The notes: generated by a model not told the origin, from the sequence alone. A stretch of DNA of 42,793 bases from CALXOD01 sp964402715 (GCA_964402715.1 CAYODJ010000018.1:1-42793); one strand, 5' to 3'; counted from the first letter of the stretch, positions 24,798 to 34,473 are shown. Translations and numbers: made by a program.

Positions 24798-27728
24798 ATG
24801 CTGAAAAAACTTGCCGTATCCGCCCTGGCGCTCGTCGCCGCCGCATCGTTAGCGCTGATTGGTTCCGGCTGCAGCAGCGCCGACGCTGTTCGGGAACCGC
24901 CGTCTTCGCCCCTCGACCCGCTGAACGTCAGCGTCAGCAGACTCTCCAACGGCATCACCGTCTATCTGTCTCCCAACGACGAACTGCCGCAGGTGGTCAC
25001 CAGAATCGGATTCCGCACCGGCTCAATCGACGATCCGGACGACAAGACCGGACTGGCTCACTACCTTGAGCACCTGCTCTTCAAGGGGACGTCCCGCCTG
25101 GGAACCGTCGATTACGCCGCGGAAAAGCCGCTGCTCGACAGAATCGAGGAGCTGTACGAGAAGCACGCCGCGACGTCCGACGACGCGGAACGGGAAAGAC
25201 TGTACCGGGAAATCGACCGTCTCTCCCACGAAAGCGCACGGTACAGCGCGCCCAACGAATTCGCGCGCGTAATCCGCGGCATGGGCGGCAGCGGAACCAA
25301 CGCCTACACCTCGCTCGACAGAACGGTGTACGTCAACACCGTGCCGTCCAATCAGCTCCGGAAATGGATGAAACTCGAGGCGGAGCGTTTCCGCGATCCG
25401 GTGTTCCGCGGGTTTCACACCGAGCTGGAGACTGTCTTCGAGGAATACAACATGCGTCAGGATCGCCCGTCCGCCAGTTTCTGGCAGATGGTCTTCAGCG
25501 TCGTCTTCTCGGGTCATCCCGCGTCGAGACCGATAGTCGGACTGCCGGAGCACCTGAAGAATCCCTCCCCGCGGCGGGTGCTGGAACATTACCGCAAGTA
25601 CTACGTGCCGGACAACATGTACATAGTCATGTCCGGCGATTTCCAGGCGGAGCAGACGCTGCGGGAGCTGGAGGATTCATTCGGCCGGCTTCCGCGCACC
25701 GGTATTCCGGACCGTGCGCCCCGCGGCGCCGATCCGGTGAAAGGCGAAAGCGTGCATGCCATGTCCGCGCCGGACTATGAACTCGCCATGCTGGTCTGGC
25801 GCTTCGATCATCCCAGCCGTCGGGAACTGGACATGCTGACCATGATCGCCAAGGTGCTGAACAACGACGCCGCGGGTCTTCTGGATCAGGATTTGAAAAT
25901 TCCGCAGAAAACCACGGACGCCTACTGTTCGCTGCTGGAACTTCCCGGCACGGGCGCGATGCTCTGCGTCGGAGCCGTGCCGGCCTCCGGCATGAAGCCG
26001 GAAACGGCGAAACAGCTGCTCGACGCGGAAATGGAGAAACTCAAAGCGGCCGATTTTCCGGAATGGCTCCCAGCGGCGGTCGCCGATCACATGCGTCTGG
26101 ACTGCATGAGACGCCTTCCCGACAACACTTTCCGCGCGGACCTGATGCTGGACGCGGCCATGTCAGGCCGCGACTGGCAGGAGGTCCGGTCGGAAATCGA
26201 CAGAATGAGCCGCATCACACCCCGGCAGATCGCCGACTTCGCCAGAACCCGGCTCAACGGCGACCGCTTCGTCTTCTACCGCCGTTCGGGCCGGGCGGAA
26301 CCTTCGAAAAAACTGACGAAACCGCCGATCACGCCGCTGCCGCTCAACCGCAACGCCGAATCGGAGTTCGCGAGAGAGCTGGAGGCGCTGCCTGCGGCGG
26401 ATCTCCGTCCGGAATTTCCGGATCTCGCGCGGAGTCTGAGCCGTCACGAGCTCAGGTGCGGACGGCGGACCGTGCCGGTCGCATCCGTCGCGAACCGCCG
26501 CGACGATCTGTTCAGTCTCACCATGCGTTTCGCCACCGGAACGGACCGCGACCGGCTGCTCGGCCTGGCCGGAGAATATGCCGTCATCGCGGGCGCGGGG
26601 CCGTATTCGGCGGCGCAGTTCCACGTTGAATGCTACCGGCTGTCGGGCGGCATCTCCATCCACGCGGGCCGCGATCAGACGACGGTGTCCGTCTCCGGAC
26701 TGGACAAGAACATGACTCCTCTGCTGAAATTGGCCGGAGATCTCCTCACCAGGACTCATGAAAACCCGGAAGCGCTGAAAAAGCTGGCCGCGTCGGTCGC
26801 GCTTTCCCGGAAAGTGGCGCGGGAGCATCCGGAGCAGGTGCTGTTTTCCGGTCTGGTTCCGTACGCCCGCTACGGGGCGCATTCGCCGCCCATGGACGCG
26901 CCGTCGGACGCGGAACTGCGGCGGCTCGCCCCGGGGAAGCTGCTGGCGTCGCTCGGCGGCGTCGCCGGATTCCCGTGCCGCGTCGACTATTACGGCCCCA
27001 GAACCGGCGAGGCTCTCGACGACGCGCTGAAGGCGCACCTGCCGACGTCGGACGGGGAAACTCAGCCGCCGCCCCCGCGCCGGTACGCGGAGCTGGAACA
27101 TGACAGGAGGCAGGTGTTCCTCGTCAGCATTCCGAATCTCCGTCAGGCCCACCTGCTGTTCATCGAACGCAAGAATCCGTACGAGCCGGCCGGAACGGCG
27201 CGGATCCTGCTGTTCAACGAGTACTACGGAAACGGCATGTCCTCCGTAGTCTTTCAGCAGCTCCGCGAGACGAAGTCGCTAGCCTACAGCTGCGGCGGAT
27301 CCTTCAACACGCCGAACAGCCCCGACGTCCACAATTTCTTCTTCATCTACCTGAGCACCCAGGCGGACAAGCTCCCCGAGGCGATTCAGTCCGTGGAGAA
27401 TCTGGGGTTCCCGGTCTCTCCGGAAGTGTTCGCCGACGCCAAGGAATCGCTGCTGAAACGCCGCGCGGCCCTGCGCTGGCACGATCAGAGCCTGCTGTCG
27501 CTGGCCGAGGAGCTGCGGCGCAAGAAACTGCCGGAGGACGCTCCGGAAAGGATTTTTTCCGACATCGCCGCCGGAACGGTGGAACAGCTGAAGGAATTCT
27601 ATGATCAGAGAGTCGGCGGCGTCCCCGACGTGCTGCTGGTGGTCGGGGACGAATCGCAACTTGACACCAAGGCGCTGGAGAAATTCGGCGCGGTCACCAG
27701 GCTGACCATGGATCAGGTCATGCGCTGA
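24798..27728 (+). CDS. M16 family zinc metallopeptidase, two-domain lipoprotein
   Basis: 976 residues. A signal peptide ends in a lipobox-like IGSGC with Cys25, suggesting a lipid-anchored periplasmic or outer-membrane enzyme. The inverted zinc motif is HYLEH at 88-92; the distal Glu ligand is Glu215 or Glu216 in VFEEYNMRQDRP. A charged insert (about 105-150) separates them. A second M16-like half begins near 530 and carries the substrate-positioning R/Y pair in QQLRETKSLAYS near 820-831; its HxxEH is absent, as expected for the inactive half. So two subunits are fused into one chain. GAGG lies 6 nt before the ATG. Likely role: degradation of peptides in the envelope. It is the first intact gene after the decayed island. 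Confidence 0.9.
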   Translation: MLKKLAVSALALVAAASLALIGSGCSSADAVREPPSSPLDPLNVSVSRLSNGITVYLSPNDELPQVVTRIGFRTGSIDDPDDKTGLAHYLEHLLFKGTSRLGTVDYAAEKPLLDRIEELYEKHAATSDDAERERLYREIDRLSHESARYSAPNEFARVIRGMGGSGTNAYTSLDRTVYVNTVPSNQLRKWMKLEAERFRDPVFRGFHTELETVFEEYNMRQDRPSASFWQMVFSVVFSGHPASRPIVGLPEHLKNPSPRRVLEHYRKYYVPDNMYIVMSGDFQAEQTLRELEDSFGRLPRTGIPDRAPRGADPVKGESVHAMSAPDYELAMLVWRFDHPSRRELDMLTMIAKVLNNDAAGLLDQDLKIPQKTTDAYCSLLELPGTGAMLCVGAVPASGMKPETAKQLLDAEMEKLKAADFPEWLPAAVADHMRLDCMRRLPDNTFRADLMLDAAMSGRDWQEVRSEIDRMSRITPRQIADFARTRLNGDRFVFYRRSGRAEPSKKLTKPPITPLPLNRNAESEFARELEALPAADLRPEFPDLARSLSRHELRCGRRTVPVASVANRRDDLFSLTMRFATGTDRDRLLGLAGEYAVIAGAGPYSAAQFHVECYRLSGGISIHAGRDQTTVSVSGLDKNMTPLLKLAGDLLTRTHENPEALKKLAASVALSRKVAREHPEQVLFSGLVPYARYGAHSPPMDAPSDAELRRLAPGKLLASLGGVAGFPCRVDYYGPRTGEALDDALKAHLPTSDGETQPPPPRRYAELEHDRRQVFLVSIPNLRQAHLLFIERKNPYEPAGTARILLFNEYYGNGMSSVVFQQLRETKSLAYSCGGSFNTPNSPDVHNFFFIYLSTQADKLPEAIQSVENLGFPVSPEVFADAKESLLKRRAALRWHDQSLLSLAEELRRKKLPEDAPERIFSDIAAGTVEQLKEFYDQRVGGVPDVLLVVGDESQLDTKALEKFGAVTRLTMDQVMR

Positions 27729-27773
27729 CGGCAAGCCGCACAAACCAAACAAGGAAAGGCGCGATCGTTCGTC

Positions 27774-29270
27774 ATGAAAATCGTATCCGTCGCCGTCATG
27801 AGGAAACTGGAATCCCGCGCCGCGGCTTCAGGAGTCTCCGGCTTCGCGATGATGCGTTCCGCCGGCGAGGCGGCGGCGGAGGCGATCGCGGATCTGTTCC
27901 GGAAGCATCCGGGAGTGAACCGCGTGGCGGTGGTGACCGGCAAGGGCAACAACGCCGGAGACGGGTTCGCGGCGGCGGCGGCGATGCCGCCGGACATACC
28001 GGTCGAGATCCACGCGTCGGTTCCGCTAGCCTCCCTGCGCGGCGACGCCGCCGCCCATGCCGGGCGCCTGCCCGGCCGCATCCCCGTGAGGGAATCAGCG
28101 GCGCCGCCGGAGTTCAAACCGGACACGCTGATCGTCGACGCGCTGCTGGGCATCGGTTTCAGAGGGGAACCCAGGGAGCCGCTGGACGGGTTCATCCGCG
28201 CCGTCAACGCCTCCGGCTGTCCGGTGGCGGCGCTGGATCTCCCGTCGGGACTTGACGGCGACAGCGGACGCGCCGGACGGGACGCGGTCGCCGCCGACCT
28301 CACCGTCACCTTCGGTCTGCCCAAGACCGGGCTGTTCACCGGGGACGGGCCGCGGCTGTGCGGATCGCTGCGTCTGGGCGGAATCGGAATTCCCCGGAGC
28401 ATGCTTGACGACGTTCAGGGAAGCGGCGAAGCCTTCTTCGCGCAGGACGCCAGGGGCATGCTGCCGCGCCTCCCCCACGATTCGCACAAGAACACCCGCG
28501 GGAGAACCCTCGTCGTCGCCGGATCCGCGACCTATCCCGGAGCCGCGGTTCTGTCGGCTCTGGGAGCCCTGCGCGGGGGATCCGGCATGGTGCGCCTGGC
28601 GTCTCCGGTCATGCCGGAGCATCAGCTTCCGGCGGCGGTGATCAGACGGCGTCTGAGCATGGCGGACGACGGCGGTTTCGGAGCGTCCGCCGCCGCAGAG
28701 CTGGACGATCTTCTGACCGTGTCCGACGCCGTCGTGGCCGGACCGGGGTGGACCGTCGGGGAGCAGAGGAGACGGATGCTCCGGCGGCTTCTGCTGACGC
28801 CGCTGCCGACGGTGCTGGACGCGGACGCGCTCAACCTGCTGGCGGAACGGCCCCTCGGATGCCGGGGCAACGTCGTCCTGACGCCGCATCCGGGAGAGGC
28901 GGGACGGCTGTTCGCGGCCTACGGAGTCGCCGCGCCGGAGGATCGCCGCTCGGCGGCGCTGAAGCTGGCGGAAGCCACCGGCGCGGTGGTCGTCCTGAAA
29001 GGGCCGCAGTCGGTCGTCGCCGCCCCGGACGGACGCAGCTCATACAACACCGCCGGCTCCGCGGCGCTGGCGACCGCCGGATCCGGGGACGTGCTGGCCG
29101 GACTGACCGGCGCGCTGCTGGCGGGCGGAATGGACGCCTACGACGCGGCGCGGCTGGCCGCGCTGCTGCACGCGCTGGCGGGAGAGGCGTGGCCGCGGCG
29201 CGGTCTCTGCGCCGACGATCTGCCCGGGCGTCTGCCGGGGGCGTTCGCCGCAGTGTCGCCGCTGGCCTGA
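27774..29270 (+). CDS. nnr: Bifunctional NAD(P)HX epimerase / dehydratase
   Basis: This repairs hydrated NAD(P)H: the N-terminal domain (about 1-210) epimerises R- and S-NAD(P)HX and the C-terminal domain (about 225-498) dehydrates the S form using ADP or ATP. Evidence: GKGNNAGDGF near 57-66, then DALLGIGF and DLPSGLDGDSG in the epimerase; GSATYPGAAVLSALGALRGG, LTPHPGEAGRL and AGSAALATAGSGDVLAGL in the dehydratase. The 498-residue length is normal for the fused protein. The ribosome binding site is not obvious close to the ATG; AAGGAAAGG lies rather far upstream. It follows the M16 gene by 45 nt. Confidence 0.93.
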   Translation: MKIVSVAVMRKLESRAAASGVSGFAMMRSAGEAAAEAIADLFRKHPGVNRVAVVTGKGNNAGDGFAAAAAMPPDIPVEIHASVPLASLRGDAAAHAGRLPGRIPVRESAAPPEFKPDTLIVDALLGIGFRGEPREPLDGFIRAVNASGCPVAALDLPSGLDGDSGRAGRDAVAADLTVTFGLPKTGLFTGDGPRLCGSLRLGGIGIPRSMLDDVQGSGEAFFAQDARGMLPRLPHDSHKNTRGRTLVVAGSATYPGAAVLSALGALRGGSGMVRLASPVMPEHQLPAAVIRRRLSMADDGGFGASAAAELDDLLTVSDAVVAGPGWTVGEQRRRMLRRLLLTPLPTVLDADALNLLAERPLGCRGNVVLTPHPGEAGRLFAAYGVAAPEDRRSAALKLAEATGAVVVLKGPQSVVAAPDGRSSYNTAGSAALATAGSGDVLAGLTGALLAGGMDAYDAARLAALLHALAGEAWPRRGLCADDLPGRLPGAFAAVSPLA

Positions 29271-29277
29271 CCCCCCG

Positions 29278-29321
29278 GCGGAAAACGGAGCGGCCGGTTC
29301 TTGCATAATGCCGTTTTCCGC
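29278..29321 (+). terminator. Inverted repeat after nnr, possible terminator
   Basis: GCGGAAAACGG (29278-29288) and CCGTTTTCCGC (29311-29321) are perfect 11-bp complements with a 22-nt loop, just past the nnr stop. They are followed by AGTAAATTT, not a strong T-run. Confidence 0.45.
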
Positions 29322-29404
29322 AGTAAATTTCCGGAACGACATCCGTACAGAACTCCGCGGCGGACGCGCCGTCCGCCGCGGACATTCAAGGAGAAAGCCT
29401 TCAT

Positions 29405-30505
29405 ATGTCTGCCACCGTATTGCACGATCTTTTGGAACTGGCGGTCAAATCGGACGCCTCGGACATCCACGTCAAGACTGGATCCCCGTCCGTCTTCCGC
29501 GTGGGCAACGACATAATCGACACGAGCTTCGTGCCGGACGCGGAGCTGATTTCGCGCTTCTGCCGCCAGGTGGCTCCAGAGGAGCAGCTGGAGAAACTCA
29601 TGCAGATCGGAGACATCGACCTGTCGCTGCTCGAGGACGGCATCGGCCGCTTCCGCGTCAACATCCACCGTCAGCGCAACAGCACCAGCGTCAACCTGCG
29701 CTGGGTGAAGAACACGGTGCGCTCCTTCGAGGAGCTGGGTCTGCCGAACACGCTCGGCAAGATTTCCGAATATCCCCGCGGAATCATCTTTCTCACCGGC
29801 ACGACCGGCTCCGGAAAATCCACCACCATGGCGGCGATGCTCGAATACATCAATCAGCGCTACCGCCGCCACATCATCACCATCGAGGATCCGATCGAGT
29901 ACGAGTTCACGGACAATCTGTCCGTCTTCGAGCAGCGCGAGGTGGGCATCGACACCGTGTCGTTCCAGTCGGCGCTGTCGCACGCGCTCCGCCAGGATCC
30001 GGACGTCATCATGGTGGGCGAGATGCGCGACAGGGTCAGCTTCGAGGCGGCGCTCCAGGCGTCCGACACCGGACACCTCGTCATCACCACTCTCCACTCC
30101 ACCAACTCCTACCAGTCGATCGACCGCATCGTCAACCTCTACAACAAGGAGGAGCAGGATCAGATCCGCGAATCGCTGTCCAACAACCTGGTCGCGATCA
30201 TCTCCCAGCGGCTGGTGACCAAGGCGTTCGGAGGGGGGCGCGTGCCGGCGTGGGAGATCATGATCAACAACGCGGTCATCTCCAAGCTGATTCTCGAGGA
30301 CAAGCTGGAAAAACTGCCCGGCGTCATAGCCGGATCCACCAACGAGGGGATGTCGACCTTCAACCAGTGTCTGCTGCAGCTGGTCAACGACGGACAGGTG
30401 TCGGAGGAGGACGCCCTGGCGGCCTCCGACAATCCCGACGCGCTGAAGATGAACTTCGAAGGCATCTTCCTGACCGCCTCCGGAGCCGGCACCATCTCCG
30501 GCTAG
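29405..30505 (+). CDS. PilT/PilU-type twitching motility ATPase
   Basis: 366-residue hexameric secretion ATPase that powers retraction of type IV pili. The PAS-like N-terminal part (about 1-110) contains SDASDIHVKTG. Walker A is GTTGSGKST at 132-140, then the Asp box (IEDPIEYEF), Walker B-type region (RQDPDVIMVGEMRD) and His box (GHLVITTLHSTNS). The C-terminus (STNEGMSTFNQCLLQLVNDG, then EEDALAASDNPDALKM) looks more like PilU than PilT, and the PilT AIRNLIRE motif is missing. No other pilus gene is adjacent, although a pseudopilin-like lipoprotein is encoded elsewhere in the window. AAGGAG lies 11 nt before the ATG. Confidence 0.93.
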   Translation: MSATVLHDLLELAVKSDASDIHVKTGSPSVFRVGNDIIDTSFVPDAELISRFCRQVAPEEQLEKLMQIGDIDLSLLEDGIGRFRVNIHRQRNSTSVNLRWVKNTVRSFEELGLPNTLGKISEYPRGIIFLTGTTGSGKSTTMAAMLEYINQRYRRHIITIEDPIEYEFTDNLSVFEQREVGIDTVSFQSALSHALRQDPDVIMVGEMRDRVSFEAALQASDTGHLVITTLHSTNSYQSIDRIVNLYNKEEQDQIRESLSNNLVAIISQRLVTKAFGGGRVPAWEIMINNAVISKLILEDKLEKLPGVIAGSTNEGMSTFNQCLLQLVNDGQVSEEDALAASDNPDALKMNFEGIFLTASGAGTISG

Positions 30506-30522
30506 CCCCCCGGCAGTCCGGC

Positions 30523-30559
30523 CCGTCCCCGCGACGGGCGCGGGGCCGGCGCGGGACGG
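30523..30559 (+). terminator. Possible terminator after the PilT-like gene
   Basis: CCGTCCCCGCG and CGCGGGACGG form a GC-rich hairpin with one bulged base, followed by TTTGACTTT. It directly abuts the promoter proposed for the kinase gene. Confidence 0.35.
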
Positions 30560-30560
30560 T

Positions 30561-30589
30561 TTGACTTTCGTCAGAATCCACGTTATATT
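30561..30589 (+). promoter_or_regulatory. Putative sigma70 promoter for the Ser/Thr kinase and hisA
   Basis: TTGACT (30561-30566) and TATATT (30584-30589) are exactly 17 nt apart, each near consensus. The predicted leader to the kinase ATG is about 160 nt, in which I see no other gene. Confidence 0.6.
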
Positions 30590-30755
30590 CACCTGCGGGA
30601 CGGTGTCCGGCGGGGACGGAAAGATTCCCGTCCCGTCCGGAGAACAGCCCGCCGGCGGTTCACCCGTGCTTCAGCGGCGGAGCGCCTGACGCGGCTCCGA
30701 TCCCGTTCCGCCGGATCGGCGCGGCCGCGAAGAACAGACAACAACAGGATGAATC

Positions 30756-33449
30756 ATGCGTTTTCTATGCCCGCATTGCCAGACGGTTCTCTCCGGATCG
30801 ATCGGAGCGGAAATCGAGTGCTCACAATGCCACGCGAAGGTCGAGCCGCCGCCGGATCGGTTCGCACCCGGCTCCGTGATCGGAGACTTCGCCATAGTCA
30901 GGGAAATAGCGCAGGGCGGCGTCGGCGTCGTCTATCTCGCCAGGCAGATTTCGCTTGACCGTCCGGCGGCTCTGAAATGCCTCAAGGACCGCTTCGCCGG
31001 AGACAAGGAGTTCGTCGACAATTTCGTGAGGGAGGCCCGCGTCGCCGCGCGCATCAGCCATCCGAACGTCGTCCAGGCCTACGCGGTGGGCGAGGAGGAC
31101 GGCATCTACTATTTCGCCATGGAATATCTCGACGGAGAGACCATGAAGCAGGTGCTGAAGCGCGAAAAGGTCATAGAGCCCAGGCGGGCCGCAGAGATCG
31201 TCTCCGAGATAGCGCTGGCACTCGACTGCGCGTGGAACGAACAGAAACTGGTTCACCACGACATCAAACCCGACAACATCATGCTGACCACCCGCGGACA
31301 GGCCAAACTGGCGGATCTCGGTCTGGCCCAGGTCGCCTCCGAGCCGTCGGGCGACGACGGCGACGAGGTGATGGGCACGCCGCAGTACATCAGTCCGGAG
31401 CAGCTGACCGGAGCGCCGACCGACGTCCGCAGCGACATCTACAGCCTGGGAGCCACGTTCTATCATCTGGTTACCGGGCGGTTCCCGTATCTGGGGAAAG
31501 ACGGCAACGAAATCGCACGGCAGCATGTGGAGGGGACCCTGACCGAGCCGCGGTCGCTGGTCAAGGATCTTCCGCCGGAAGTGAACCGCATCATACTGAA
31601 GATGATGGAGAAGGACATCTCCCGGCGGTATCAGTCCGCCGCCGAGGTCGCGGACGATCTGAAGGCGTTCCTCGACGGCGGCGCCGGGGAGAGCAAGCCG
31701 AAAATCGTGCTGATGTCCGGCGGCGGCGCGAACGGGACGAAACCGGTTCTGTCCGGCGGTTCCGGAGCGAGGCTCGGACAGCGCTCCGAGGAGGCTCCCC
31801 GTCTCGGCGGATCCGCGGAGAAGACCCCGCGCCTGAACCAGTCCGAGCCGACCGTCGTCGCGGCTCCGGCCGCGGCTTCCGGCGCCAAGCCGACGATAGT
31901 GCCTCCCGCCGTCAAGGGCGGGGGAAAGCCGGCTTTCGGCGTCAAGGCGTCCGCTCCGCCGCAGCCCGGGCCGCCTGCGGCCGCAGAACAGCCCGCGGCG
32001 CCCGGCGCGCGCCAGCCCGGAGCGCCGGCACCGAGAAAGCGCGGCGCTCTCTCCACCAAGTCCGCGGACTCCATGCCGCCTCCCGCCCCGCTTCCCGCCG
32101 AGGAGAAGCTGGCGCAGGAGCTGGCGCAGAAGCCGGAGCACGACTGGACTCCCGTAAAGAAAGCCCTCAGGGCGTCCGCGGCGACCGCGGCCGCCGTGAT
32201 CGCGCTCGTCGCCGGAATCTACGTTCTGCTCCGTTCCGGCAAGACGCCGGAAAGCTGCCTGCCGGCAGTCAACAAGGTTCTGGCCGCGTTCAATTACCAG
32301 GCCGGCAAGGACGGCCTCACCCCGCTCGCGGGCGGATCCGGCGCACCCGCCGGCGGCGCGCGGACTCCGACGCCCGCGCGGAGGAAGCCCGCTGAGGTTC
32401 CGAAACCGGTCACCCGGCCGGCGTTCATGTCCGGAATCGACGAGATTCTCGCCATGCGCCGGGCGACGTCCGGCGAGGCCGCCGCATTCCTGAGGGCGGC
32501 CGACGGCTTCTTCGCGTCCTACACGGACGGCGCGAAGACCGCCGAGGAGCGCGCCGCGTGGCTGCGGCTGGTGAACGCCTACGGAGGAGTCGACGAACGG
32601 CACCGCATGGAGCCAATGCGCAGGACGGCGCACAAGGAGCAGGAGGCGGCGGTCGCCAGACGGCGGCGCGAAGCCGAGCGCCGGAAGGAACAGCAGGCGG
32701 CGCGGCTCGAGGCACAGCGGAAGGCCGTCGACGACGCCAGCTCCGCCATGCAGAAAATCGAGGACGAGACGAACGAGGACGCGATGGCGCTCCGCGCCAA
32801 GCTGATGGTGCGGGCCCGGGCCTATTTCGGGCAGCTCGACGCGAAGAGGCGGACGCTGCTCGCCGGATTCCGCGACGCCGCCGGTTCCGCAGATCCATCG
32901 TCATGGCTGAATCTGCGGAAGGAGCTCGCCTCCGAGAACCAGAGACTTCCGGTCAACGCGCTGCCTGAGGAACGGACGGCGGCGGATGAAATCAGCAGAC
33001 TGGCTCAGGCGCTGGAGGAGGATTTTCAGCAGACACGCGCGGCGCTCGGGATCCTGAACGACCCGAAGAAGCTCTCGCAGGTGTCGCTTGAAATATCGCG
33101 GCGCAGGCTGGTGCTGGCCACGAGACTCGACGGACCGTTCCTGGTCACGCGCACGTCCTCGGGTCAGGAGATCAGGCTAAATCTGAACAACGCGGCGGTG
33201 TTCGCGAATTTTTCGGCCAGGTTCGGCCGCAAGTTCAAAATCAAGAACGCCGCCTTCTACGTGGCCATGGCGTCCGAACAGTACCAGTTCTGCGGCGACG
33301 CTCCCGACGCCGCGGTGACCAAGGCCCTGCCGGAAATGTTCACCGCCGTCTTCGCGGAGCGATGGAAACACGCCGGCGACCGGGAGAAGGCGGCCATGCG
33401 CGACCGCTACGGCAAGATGCCAGAGTTCCGGCAGGCAGTCGGGGAATGA
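30756..33449 (+). CDS. Transmembrane Ser/Thr protein kinase with N-terminal zinc ribbon
   Basis: 897 residues. An N-terminal zinc ribbon, CPHC and CSQC (Cys5, 8, 22, 25), precedes a PknB-like kinase domain (about 43-310): glycine loop AQGGVGVVY, Lys74, helix-C Glu93, catalytic HHDIKPDN with Asp169, DLG at 187-189, then GTPQYISPEQ. HHD in place of HRD makes it a non-RD kinase, so activation-loop phosphorylation may not be needed. A Pro/Ala-rich linker follows, one membrane helix at about 473-494, then a large, probably periplasmic region with charged coiled coil (about 620-680) and an unrecognised C-terminal domain. AGGA lies upstream of the ATG. The kinase likely senses something outside the membrane. 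Targets are unknown; hisA overlaps its end by 4 nt. Confidence 0.9.
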   Translation: MRFLCPHCQTVLSGSIGAEIECSQCHAKVEPPPDRFAPGSVIGDFAIVREIAQGGVGVVYLARQISLDRPAALKCLKDRFAGDKEFVDNFVREARVAARISHPNVVQAYAVGEEDGIYYFAMEYLDGETMKQVLKREKVIEPRRAAEIVSEIALALDCAWNEQKLVHHDIKPDNIMLTTRGQAKLADLGLAQVASEPSGDDGDEVMGTPQYISPEQLTGAPTDVRSDIYSLGATFYHLVTGRFPYLGKDGNEIARQHVEGTLTEPRSLVKDLPPEVNRIILKMMEKDISRRYQSAAEVADDLKAFLDGGAGESKPKIVLMSGGGANGTKPVLSGGSGARLGQRSEEAPRLGGSAEKTPRLNQSEPTVVAAPAAASGAKPTIVPPAVKGGGKPAFGVKASAPPQPGPPAAAEQPAAPGARQPGAPAPRKRGALSTKSADSMPPPAPLPAEEKLAQELAQKPEHDWTPVKKALRASAATAAAVIALVAGIYVLLRSGKTPESCLPAVNKVLAAFNYQAGKDGLTPLAGGSGAPAGGARTPTPARRKPAEVPKPVTRPAFMSGIDEILAMRRATSGEAAAFLRAADGFFASYTDGAKTAEERAAWLRLVNAYGGVDERHRMEPMRRTAHKEQEAAVARRRREAERRKEQQAARLEAQRKAVDDASSAMQKIEDETNEDAMALRAKLMVRARAYFGQLDAKRRTLLAGFRDAAGSADPSSWLNLRKELASENQRLPVNALPEERTAADEISRLAQALEEDFQQTRAALGILNDPKKLSQVSLEISRRRLVLATRLDGPFLVTRTSSGQEIRLNLNNAAVFANFSARFGRKFKIKNAAFYVAMASEQYQFCGDAPDAAVTKALPEMFTAVFAERWKHAGDREKAAMRDRYGKMPEFRQAVGE

Positions 33450-34222
33450 CGCCGGGGCGCGCGCAGTTCCGCCCCTGCATCGATCTGCATGCCGGCGCGG
33501 TGAAGCAGATCGTCGGCGGAAGTCTCTCAGGGAGCGGCGGAGAGCCGCTCACGAATTTCATCTCGACGCGGACTCCGGACTACTACGCGCGCATGTACAG
33601 GGACGACGGTCTGGCCGGGGGGCATGTCATCCAGCTCGGAGCCGGCAACGAACAGGCGGCCAGGGCGGCTCTGGCGGCATGGCCGGGCGGCATGCAGCTG
33701 GGAGGCGGCGTCAATCCCGGCAACGCCGAGGCGTGGCTGGCCGCCGGCGCCGGACGCGTCATCGTCACCAGCTACGTCTTCGTCGACGGCGAGCTGTGCC
33801 GCGGCAGACTGGAGGAGATGGTGCGCCTGGTGGGGCGCGAGCGTCTGGTGCTGGATTTGAGCTGCCGCTTCCGCGACGGGCGGTACTGGGTCGTCACCGA
33901 CCGCTGGCAGAAATTCAGCCGCCGGGTTCTGCGGGGGGATCTGCTGAGGGATCTGGCCGGAAGCGCCTCCGAATTTCTGATTCACGCCGTCGATTCAGAG
34001 GGCAGACTGGCCGGAATCGACAGGCGGCTGCTGGAGCTGCTGGCTTCCGAATCGCCGATTGACTGCGTGTACGCCGGCGGAATCACCTCCTTCGCCGACA
34101 TCGACGCCATTGAAAGAATCGGTCAGGGCAGGATCCATTTCACCGTCGGATCCGCTCTGGACATTTTCGGCGGAAAGCTCCCGTACAGGGAAGTCGCGGC
34201 CCGCGCCGCGCACCGTCGTTAA
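33446..34222 (+). CDS. hisA: ProFAR isomerase HisA, eukaryote-type (HIS6-like)
   Basis: 258 residues. It should isomerise ProFAR to PRFAR in histidine synthesis as a TIM barrel. It is not like standard bacterial HisA but like the fungal/plant HIS6 type: FRPCIDLHAGAVKQIVGG at the start, DGLAGGHVIQLG, AWPGGMQLGGGVNP, VIVTSYVF, LDLSCRF, YAGGITSFADI and VGSALDIFGG at the end. Asp13 in CIDLH fits the catalytic aspartate. ATG 33446 overlaps the kinase stop as ATGA; no other his gene is nearby. Without an overlapping start the frame would extend back into the kinase gene, which I reject. Confidence 0.88.
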   Translation: MTPGRAQFRPCIDLHAGAVKQIVGGSLSGSGGEPLTNFISTRTPDYYARMYRDDGLAGGHVIQLGAGNEQAARAALAAWPGGMQLGGGVNPGNAEAWLAAGAGRVIVTSYVFVDGELCRGRLEEMVRLVGRERLVLDLSCRFRDGRYWVVTDRWQKFSRRVLRGDLLRDLAGSASEFLIHAVDSEGRLAGIDRRLLELLASESPIDCVYAGGITSFADIDAIERIGQGRIHFTVGSALDIFGGKLPYREVAARAAHRR

Positions 34223-34283
34223 AGAGGCCGCCGGGCTTCGGAAAAGCCGGCTCGCCGTCTCGCGCCGTTTCCGTGCGACGAAC

Positions 34284-34312
34284 TTGACACGCGGCTTCCC
34301 GCCGTGCATAGT
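34284..34312 (+). promoter_or_regulatory. Putative sigma70 promoter for the ClC gene
   Basis: A perfect TTGACA (34284-34289) and CATAGT (34307-34312) are 17 nt apart. The predicted start of transcription is near 34319, leaving a leader of about 155 nt to the preferred start codon. The rest of 34223-34473 shows no gene. Confidence 0.5.
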
Positions 34313-34473
34313 AACCGGCGATTCCCGGCGTCAATGCGCCGACCGCGGAAATCCGGACCGTGAGGATCATCGGATTCCGGAAGGGTCTCCGGATCCGCGG
34401 ACCGTCTCCTCATGCCGCCGATCCGCGCCGGAACTTTCCGCGCCGACGGCCCGGCGGGAGTTTTTTTTTCGGA

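Noticed and set aside
23882..25069. A 395-codon plus-strand open frame running into the M16 gene
   Set aside because: It overlaps the conserved start of the M16 peptidase in another frame, and its 70-bp duplication changes frame.
30822..32633. Long minus-strand frames opposite the Ser/Thr kinase
   Set aside because: Antisense shadows of a conserved gene with high GC.
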